IMG/VR virus record: IMGVR_UViG_3300021598_001198
Span: 92,673 to 156,672 of that record
DNA length: 64,000 nt
DNA from: a virus
Direction: 5' to 3' (one strand)
The translations under genes and the position numbers were made by a program. Shown here piece by piece: positions 57,913 through 64,000 of this stretch (position 1 is the stretch's first letter; every line of letters starts with the position of its first letter). The notes beneath the pieces are model-generated. The model was not told the origin of the DNA. It saw only the letters and a program-made list of their open reading frames with translations, and did not search any database.

Positions 57913-60477
57913 TTAACATCCATCACCAATTGTATACTGAGTAGTTACCGAACCAGAAACTACTTCATAAATTACACTTCCAATTTGAAAAAACCCATCA
58001 AATGTTGTTGTTAAGTTATTATTCGTGTAGATGGTAACACCTGAATCATAAATATTGACCACATTTGGTAATGTGTATAATGTTACACTATACGAACCTG
58101 AACACAACACAACCCCACTACAGTAATTTGTACATCCAACCATATTCCATTCTTGATATGTCGGACTAGGTGTTGGTGTAACTGATGGAGTTTTAGTTGG
58201 GGTTGGGGTTTTAGTTAAAGTAGGGGTTGGGGTTGGGGAAACCGCTACCAAGGATGAACCACAAATTTCGTATAGAGCATTATCATTTATACCATATATT
58301 GTATTTGTCGGTACATACAAAGGTTTAGAAATACCGTCACCAATAATTTCACTAAATATACCTGTTGTCGGGTCTAGAACACCTAAGAATCCATCTGACA
58401 ATGTTGAATATCTGCTAATATATAATTTACCGTTATCAGGATTATATATCATAGACCTTGTTGAGCCAAAAATCCAAGTTGCTCCCGATATTGAATTTAA
58501 AGTAAGTGTGGTGTTTGTTGCAACATCTATTTTGTATACCGTAGACGCACTAACTAAATAAATAATATTGTTCGTCACATCCAAAGCAATTAAACTTGCT
58601 GAGGTGATTGGTAGTGATGTACCATCTAACGAAATAGTATTACCAGAACAAGAATATATTCTACCACTCTGAGCGAAATATAATTTATTATTATTAGGAT
58701 TGTAAACAGTCGCTTCAGGGTTTGATAAAGTTATACCTGTAATTTGGTTTGTAAAAGTATCTGTTGAACCATCTATGACACTAATTTGTGAAACTGAAAA
58801 ATTTCCACCTGTTTGACTAAATGCATAAATTTTATTTAAAACAGAATTATATTCAATTTTTCCTAAACCTGATGTTATTCCCGAAATTGATATTGACGAT
58901 GTTGTGTTTGTGTTTAAATTTCTTATTAACATTTTAACAGGAAATGATGATTCCCAACTGTATAATTTGTTGTTAGTTGAGTTATATCCTAATAATAAAC
59001 TACTTCCTGACCATGTAAATTCATTTGTTAAACTTGTTGAATTTGGGACAAAAGATTGTACAACACTTGATGCGTTTAGAACGTATGCTTTGTTATTTGA
59101 TGATGAATAAACCATACCTTGTCTACCAACGGCAGAATATGAATTCGTTGCGGCAAGAGTATTTCTAACTGAATCACTACAACCACCTGATGGTGTTGGG
59201 GTCAGGGTCGGGGTTACGGTATTAGTAGGTGTTACACTTGGGGTCGCAACTGGATTACCGGATGGACTTGGTGTTGGGGTTTTTGTTGGGGTCGGGGTTG
59301 GAGATACAATAGGTACAGGTAATGTAAAATTCACAGAATTAGTACACGTACCAGTACTTTGAACTGTAAATGTTGTTATTGAATAACACACAAGTGCGGT
59401 ATACCCAGATAATAATTGAGATGTTGTCACACCAGTTGCAATTAATACTATAGTTCCTCCTGTTGTTGTTCCCGAAATATTATAAGGTCCGGCTTGCGTT
59501 AAAAAATAAATTGGGTGTAATGAGAATGTATATTGAGTACATCCTGTAGGTACTAGTGAAGGTGATGGGGTTACTGTGGGTGTTACACTAACAGTTACCG
59601 AAGGTGTTAATGAAGGGGTATTTGTGGGTGTATTTGTTGGTGTAACCGAAGGTGTCGAACCTAACGTACTTGACGGTGTATTTGTGGGTGTATTTGTTGG
59701 TGTAACCGAAGGTGTCGGAGTTAGACTTGGAGTTTTTGTTGGAGTTACAGTATTTGTTGGGGTTGGGGTTTCGGAAGGAGTTTCGGAAGGAGTTTGTGTT
59801 AATGTGGGTGTTGGAGTTGGGGTCACACTCGGACAAACTACAGTACAGAAACCATTGAAAGATATCCCTGCATATGGGTAACTCGGGTCGTAACAAACAT
59901 ATGTTGGTGAAAATGAACCACTATGATATACACCACAACAGTCCGTATAATACCAATTTGGTGAATCGGTTATACCTGAGTAACATAAAGTTGGTGTGGG
60001 TGTTGGAGTAGGGGTAGGAGTTGGACTTGGTGGTGTTAAACAGTCAATACAATTTGTAAAAAGAGCATTTTCAGAAATTAATTGTGCAACAGTATAATTG
60101 TAAGTGGTGCTACCAGTGCCTTGTTCATAAACTCCTGTATAGTTGTAACATGTACCATCATAAGAAATTGTTGCACCTGTACTTTGGAAATACTGATTAA
60201 CTTCTGAATTTTTTAAACCAAAGTAAACAAATGCCCCTGGTATTTGGCAATGTTCAAATTGCCACCCATTAAAATCGTCGTTACATTGTTCACAGGTTGT
60301 ATAACCACTAAAAATAACCGTACCTGACGGTCCACCTCCGACATTTCCTGTTGAAGACCAACATTGGTAATCAGCAAAAATCGTGTCACCCGATAATACT
60401 AAACTGTCATCGACGACAAAATCATAGTATGACGCTGGGTCTAAACAATTTTGAAATGTTATTATTTGTGCTGGCAT
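57913..60477 (-). CDS. Fibre-type protein with Cys modules, PT linkers and a beta-propeller-like domain, 854 aa
   Basis: The protein begins with a Cys module (ENCLDPASYYDF-like, CIDCLTPPSP), then PT linkers, a central module and a large repeat region (residues about 440-760) of 40-50 residue units such as NKAYVLNASSV, NKLYSWESSFP, NKIYAFSQTGG, NNKLYFAQSGR, NIIYLVSASTV, GKLYISRYSTL that look like YVTN/NHL-type beta-propeller blades. Such propellers bind ligands or glycans. TATTTATA is 16 bases upstream. Function as receptor-binding protein is inferred. Confidence 0.7.
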   Translation of the reverse strand: MPAQIITFQNCLDPASYYDFVVDDSLVLSGDTIFADYQCWSSTGNVGGGPSGTVIFSGYTTCEQCNDDFNGWQFEHCQIPGAFVYFGLKNSEVNQYFQSTGATISYDGTCYNYTGVYEQGTGSTTYNYTVAQLISENALFTNCIDCLTPPSPTPTPTPTPTPTLCYSGITDSPNWYYTDCCGVYHSGSFSPTYVCYDPSYPYAGISFNGFCTVVCPSVTPTPTPTLTQTPSETPSETPTPTNTVTPTKTPSLTPTPSVTPTNTPTNTPSSTLGSTPSVTPTNTPTNTPSLTPSVTVSVTPTVTPSPSLVPTGCTQYTFSLHPIYFLTQAGPYNISGTTTGGTIVLIATGVTTSQLLSGYTALVCYSITTFTVQSTGTCTNSVNFTLPVPIVSPTPTPTKTPTPSPSGNPVATPSVTPTNTVTPTLTPTPSGGCSDSVRNTLAATNSYSAVGRQGMVYSSSNNKAYVLNASSVVQSFVPNSTSLTNEFTWSGSSLLLGYNSTNNKLYSWESSFPVKMLIRNLNTNTTSSISISGITSGLGKIEYNSVLNKIYAFSQTGGNFSVSQISVIDGSTDTFTNQITGITLSNPEATVYNPNNNKLYFAQSGRIYSCSGNTISLDGTSLPITSASLIALDVTNNIIYLVSASTVYKIDVATNTTLTLNSISGATWIFGSTRSMIYNPDNGKLYISRYSTLSDGFLGVLDPTTGIFSEIIGDGISKPLYVPTNTIYGINDNALYEICGSSLVAVSPTPTPTLTKTPTPTKTPSVTPTPSPTYQEWNMVGCTNYCSGVVLCSGSYSVTLYTLPNVVNIYDSGVTIYTNNNLTTTFDGFFQIGSVIYEVVSGSVTTQYTIGDGC

Positions 60478-60521
60478 TTATTACTATTCTTTCTATAAAT
60501 ACTTAAATCATTATTTTATCA

Positions 60522-63500
60522 TTAACATGCTTCTCCACAAAATGTGTTACAATAATCACCACAACCAGTACCGTATGTATATTGCGAAGTATATATTGGT
60601 GGTACGAAGTTTCCTCTAAACAATATAAACACATTTGTCACTCTCATAAGACAAACGCTATAATTACCAGGGGCGTTATAACCTTGTGTTGTGAATGTAC
60701 CATCACAACATTGGTATGCAAAGTATACTTGATTATCATCTGAGGCTGTTAAATCATTAATATCAACAAAAAAGTCTGTACACAAACAATCACCACAAGC
60801 ACCATCATACGTTATCTCCCCACCATAAGGACCTAATACACTTGGAATACTACATGAACATATCTCAATTGTACCACTTGCTGGGTACACATTTGGGTCA
60901 AGTATTTCTGTGGGTGTTCCTCCACCGCAACAAGTGGTATAGTTAACTATATTACCAGGTCCTAATCCTGTAATAATATATGACTCACAAACACATGGTG
61001 GAGTTGGGGTTGGGGTCGGAGTTGGAGTTGGGGTTGGGGTTGATGACGGATTTGAAACCGGAGATGGTGTTGGAGTGTTTGTTGGAGTGTTTGTTGGAGT
61101 TACAGTCTTGGTTGGTGTATTTGTAGGAGTATTGGTTGGTGTTAAAGTTGGAGTAACTGTCCTTGTTGGAGTATTTGTAGGGGTAAAGGTTGGAGTTACA
61201 GTCTTGGTTGGAGTATTTGTAGGGGTAAAGGTTGGAGTTACAGTCTTGGTTGGTGTATTTGTAGGGGTAAAGGTTGGAGTTACAGTCTTGGTTGGTGTAT
61301 TTGTAGGAGTATTGGTTGGTGTTAAAGTTGGAGTAACTGTCCTTGTTGGTGTATTTGTCGGTGTTTTTGTTGGGGTTAAAGTTGGTGTAACTGTTGGTGT
61401 AACTGTTGGGGTTGGTGAAGGACAAGGGTGATAAGTTTCACATTCAGTACATGTATTGTATGTACCATACGCAGTGATTGCGGAACCAGGTACTCCTGGT
61501 CCGACTGAGTTTGTAACAAAATAACAACAACCATTAATTGATATATAACGGTTTACTAAAAGATTTGGGTTAAATCCATTTTGACAACCAAATTGAATTG
61601 TATATTGTCCTGTTGTACCACAACATCCACATCTTTGTAAATCGAAAATCCAAGTGGCGCATGGGTTAGCTCCAATACATGTTTCACATGTATCAACACT
61701 AAATGATGATGGTGGATAATACCCGTCAACCCCACTAAAGTTTGGTGGTGAGTAGGTTTGACTATAACCTTCAACAAAATAACAACATCCATTTATAACA
61801 ATAGTTTGACCTTGTGAAATACCGCTTTGAACATAGGTCAAATTAGTTGTTATACTTAAATAAGAAATAGTATTACCTAAAATACCACCATCACAACATG
61901 GTAATAAATAAACATAACCAACCTGTAAGGATGGTGATGGTGTTACTGTGCTTGTTGGTGTTAATGTAGGAGTTAAAGTTGGTGTAACTGTTTTTGTTGG
62001 TGTATTGGTAGGGGTTACGGATGGTGTTCTCGTAGGAGTAACACTATTGGTTGGGGTGTTAGTCGGGGTTAAAGTTGGTGTAACTGTTCTTGTTGGTGTA
62101 TTGGTAGGGGTTACCGTAGGGCTAACAGTGGCGGCTGGAGTTCTTGTTGGAGTAACAGTATTTGTTGGGGTATTGGTTGGTGTGAGAGTTGGTGTAACTG
62201 TTCTTGTTGGTGTATTGGTAGGGGTTACCGTATTCGTAGGTGTAACAGTTCTGGTTGGTGTTGGTGTCGGGGTTGGTGATGGACAAAAATTTAGAGTTTC
62301 TCCTAAACATTGTGCACAACTTGTCTGAACAGTAGTGTAAATCGTACCTCCAGGTCCTACCTGTTGCACATACGTTGCACATAACTGAATGTCTTGTAAA
62401 TAAAATACCGTACCTAACAATGTACCTAATGGTACTTGACCATAATAAACATTGGTGTCACCAGGACAACATGATTCAAATCTAGCAGCAACATACTGAG
62501 GACTAGCCGTTGGGGTTACTGTTTTGGTTGGTGTCAATGTTGGTGTAACAGTATTTGTTGGAGTGTTAGTTGGTGTTACGGTTGGACTAACTGTGGCAGC
62601 CGGTGTTCTTGTTGGTGTAACAGTATTTGTTGGGGTATTTGTTGGAGTTACCGTAGGACTAACAGTGGCTGCTGGAGTTCTTGTTGGGGTATTGGTTGGG
62701 GTAACAGTATTTGTGGGGGTTACTGTGTTCGTTGGGGTATTGGTAGGTGTATTTGTTGGTGTTAATGTTGGACTAACAGTAGCCGCTGGTGTTCTTGTTG
62801 GTGTAACAGTATTTGTTGGGGTATTTGTTGGAGTTACCGTATTTGTTGGAGTATTAGTTGGGGTGTTAGTTGGTGTTACAGTGTTGGTTGGTGTATTAGT
62901 TGGAGTTAAAGTTGGTGTAACTGTTCTTGTTGGTGTATTGGTAGGTGTAACTGTATTCGTAGGGGTGACTGTATTAGTTGGAGTGTTGGTTGGAGTATTA
63001 GTTGGAGTTAAGGTTGGACTAACAGTGGCAGCTGGTGTTCTTGTCGGGGTTACGGTATTAGTAGGGGTATTGGTTGGAGTTACCGTATTTGTTGGAGTAT
63101 TAGTTGGGGTGTTGGTTGGAGTAACAGTGTTGGTTGGGGTGTTAGTAGGGGTGTTGGTCGGTGTAACTGTATTTGTTGGAGTAACAGTATTAGTAGGTGT
63201 GTTTGTTGGTGTGTTAGTCGGTGTTAATGTTGGACTAACAGTAGCCGCTGGTGTTCTCGTAGGAGTTACAGTATTGGTAGGAGTATTGGTAGGAGTAACG
63301 GTGTTTGTTGGGGTGTTTGTAGGAGTATTGGTTGGTGTTACAGTATTGGTTGGAGTATTGGTTGGTGTAAAAGTTGGTGTAACAGTTTTTGTTGGTGTAT
63401 TAGTAGGAGTATTGGTCGGTGTGACAGTGTTGGTTGGTGTTACTGTATTTGTTGGAGTATTGGTTGGGGTATTGGTTGGTGTAAGGGTAGGACTAACAGT

Positions 63501-64000
63501 GGCTGCCGGAGTTCTTGTTGGAGTAACAGTATTGGTTGGGGTATTGGTTGGTGTAACAGTATTAGTCGGCGTATTGGTTGGAGTATTTGTTGGTGTGACT
63601 GTATTCGTTGGAGTGTTAGTAGGTGTAAAAGTTGGTGTGACGGTTCTTGTTGGTGTATTGGTTGGTGTAACGGTATTGGTTGGGGTGTTTGTGGGTGTAA
63701 GGGTAGGACTAACAGTGGCGGCCGGAGTTCTTGTTGGAGTCACTGTATTGGTCGGTGTGTTGGTGGGTGTGACTGTGTTAGTAGGTGTATTTGTAGGTGT
63801 ATTAGTTGGTGTGACTGTATTTGTTGGAGTGTTTGTTGGGGTGTTTGTGGGTGTAACAGTATTAGTAGGAGTATTGGTTGGTGTTACAGTTTTGGTTGGA
63901 GTGTTAGTAGGTGTAACAGTATTAGTAGGTGTATTGGTAGGTGTATTGGTTGGTGTAACAGTATTCGTAGGAGTATTTGTTGGAGTATTTGTTGGACTAA
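60522..64000 (-). CDS. Very large Cys-module protein with mucin-like Pro-Thr repeats, N-terminus beyond right edge
   Basis: The open frame runs through the right edge, so at least 1159 residues are visible. Two long PT-repeat blocks (most of 60.9-64 kb) separate Cys-rich modules such as [48 protein letters not shown] and a C-terminal [11 protein letters not shown] module ending at [13 protein letters not shown]. The repeats have the form [18 protein letters not shown] with a variant [10 protein letters not shown] at intervals. No signal peptide or cleavage site is in view. Third-base variation across repeats shows it is translated. It probably is a giant fibre or adhesin. Confidence 0.75.
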   Translation of the reverse strand, partial: SPTNTPTNTPTNTVTPTNTPTNTPTNTVTPTNTPTKTVTPTNTPTNTVTPTNTPTNTPTNTVTPTNTPTNTPTNTVTPTNTPTNTVTPTRTPAATVSPTLTPTNTPTNTVTPTNTPTRTVTPTFTPTNTPTNTVTPTNTPTNTPTNTVTPTNTPTNTVTPTRTPAATVSPTLTPTNTPTNTPTNTVTPTNTVTPTNTPTNTPTKTVTPTFTPTNTPTNTVTPTNTPTNTPTNTVTPTNTPTNTVTPTRTPAATVSPTLTPTNTPTNTPTNTVTPTNTVTPTNTPTNTPTNTVTPTNTPTNTPTNTVTPTNTPTNTVTPTRTPAATVSPTLTPTNTPTNTPTNTVTPTNTVTPTNTPTRTVTPTLTPTNTPTNTVTPTNTPTNTPTNTVTPTNTPTNTVTPTRTPAATVSPTLTPTNTPTNTPTNTVTPTNTVTPTNTPTRTPAATVSPTVTPTNTPTNTVTPTRTPAATVSPTVTPTNTPTNTVTPTLTPTKTVTPTASPQYVAARFESCCPGDTNVYYGQVPLGTLLGTVFYLQDIQLCATYVQQVGPGGTIYTTVQTSCAQCLGETLNFCPSPTPTPTPTRTVTPTNTVTPTNTPTRTVTPTLTPTNTPTNTVTPTRTPAATVSPTVTPTNTPTRTVTPTLTPTNTPTNSVTPTRTPSVTPTNTPTKTVTPTLTPTLTPTSTVTPSPSLQVGYVYLLPCCDGGILGNTISYLSITTNLTYVQSGISQGQTIVINGCCYFVEGYSQTYSPPNFSGVDGYYPPSSFSVDTCETCIGANPCATWIFDLQRCGCCGTTGQYTIQFGCQNGFNPNLLVNRYISINGCCYFVTNSVGPGVPGSAITAYGTYNTCTECETYHPCPSPTPTVTPTVTPTLTPTKTPTNTPTRTVTPTLTPTNTPTNTPTKTVTPTFTPTNTPTKTVTPTFTPTNTPTKTVTPTFTPTNTPTRTVTPTLTPTNTPTNTPTKTVTPTNTPTNTPTPSPVSNPSSTPTPTPTPTPTPTPPCVCESYIITGLGPGNIVNYTTCCGGGTPTEILDPNVYPASGTIEICSCSIPSVLGPYGGEITYDGACGDCLCTDFFVDINDLTASDDNQVYFAYQCCDGTFTTQGYNAPGNYSVCLMRVTNVFILFRGNFVPPIYTSQYTYGTGCGDYCNTFCGEAC
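61020..61425 (-). repeat. Second Pro-Thr repeat block
   Basis: Repeats of the form [18 protein letters not shown] (with Phe and Lys positions) between two Cys-rich regions of the same gene. The unit is about 48 bases long and recurs with near-identical sequence four times. Confidence 0.75.
62509..64000 (-). repeat. Higher-order Pro-Thr-Asn repeat block in the giant fibre gene
   Basis: Short codon-scale repeats (Pro-Thr-Asn-Thr, Pro-Thr-Asn-Thr-Val-Thr) are organised in longer units marked by the variant [10 protein letters not shown], which recurs at spacings of roughly 70-265 bases (markers near 62.58, 62.65, 62.77, 63.01, 63.22, 63.49 and 63.70 kb). A further copy lies near 62.13 kb. The units are imperfect at DNA level. 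Confidence 0.8.

Noticed and set aside
53671-60501. T4 late promoter TATAAATA on the plus strand upstream of the fibre genes
   Set aside because: In that direction it would transcribe antisense to the genes; the gene-sense reading TATTTATA is consistent on both strands instead.
53896-63000. Long plus-strand frames with GVTVGV-type repeats opposite the Pro-Thr genes
   Set aside because: They are the antisense of Pro-Thr codons; the long minus-strand frames with Cys-rich modules are clearly the genes.
61000-64000. Repeat array that might be flagged as CRISPR
   Set aside because: Units are short, imperfect, without unique spacers, and lie in an open frame; they encode Pro-Thr-Asn repeats.
1-64000. 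tRNA genes, integrase or transposase
   Set aside because: I checked the larger gaps and the recognised products and saw no cloverleaf, integrase or transposase motifs.

Overview
This AT-rich 64 kb window is almost entirely coding and looks like part of the genome of a large tailed phage (T4-like or jumbo myovirus grade) infecting a member of the Bacteroidota. The phage evidence is a T4-type replication and recombination set: gp46/gp47-like (SbcC/SbcD) subunits, a Toprim primase, a RuvC-like resolvase, a PD-(D/E)XK exonuclease, thymidylate synthase and a phage sigma factor. Lysin genes, very long repetitive tail-fibre-type genes and dozens of short overlapping genes also fit. The Bacteroidota evidence is a histone H1-like Hc1 protein, promoter-like TATATTTG elements matching the Bacteroidota TAnnTTTG consensus, and A/T-rich start regions without Shine-Dalgarno sequences. 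I found no tRNA, rRNA, CRISPR array, integrase or transposase. No gene-free stretch exceeds 300 bases.

Layout. 0-18.5 kb is mostly on the minus strand. It holds small conserved phage genes, a three-domain lysin, two tandem PcfJ-like paralogues, a predicted c-type haem lipoprotein, and a metabolic block (thymidylate synthase, HAD phosphatase, acyl-CoA thioesterase, type II glutamine synthetase). 18.5-31.2 kb is on the plus strand: two small genes, then a 12 kb run of 15 tightly coupled glycan genes (many glycosyltransferases, UDP-GlcNAc 2-epimerase, GDP-mannose 3,5-epimerase, two FkbM methyltransferases), closed by a bidirectional terminator. 31.2-51.5 kb returns mainly to the minus strand, with redox proteins, an AAA+ ATPase, an adenine methylase, membrane and coiled-coil proteins, an Hc1 protein, candidate head/scaffold proteins, sigma factor, ClpP and the recombination/replication genes. 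51.5-64 kb (minus) is a structural block: one 716-residue virion-type protein, then five proteins made of cysteine-rich modules joined by Pro-Thr-rich mucin-like linkers. The last of these runs off the right edge.

How it may fit together. The unusually large glycan island and the enormous Thr/Pro/Ser-rich virion-type proteins in the same genome suggest that the phage may build a sugar coat on its own fibres. This is an inference. A second theme is auxiliary metabolism: glutamine synthetase II, a hot-dog thioesterase, a CXXCH lipoprotein, thioredoxin and a glutaredoxin-like protein. A third is regulation: host-like TATATTTG elements precede some genes near the left end, while a strand-consistent TATTTAT(A) motif lies just upstream of at least 14 genes, including many structural ones, and is a candidate target of the phage sigma factor. 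A run of ten A on the coding strand near 40.14 kb separates a membrane-protein gene from a convincing -1 frame extension that fills the neighbouring gap exactly.
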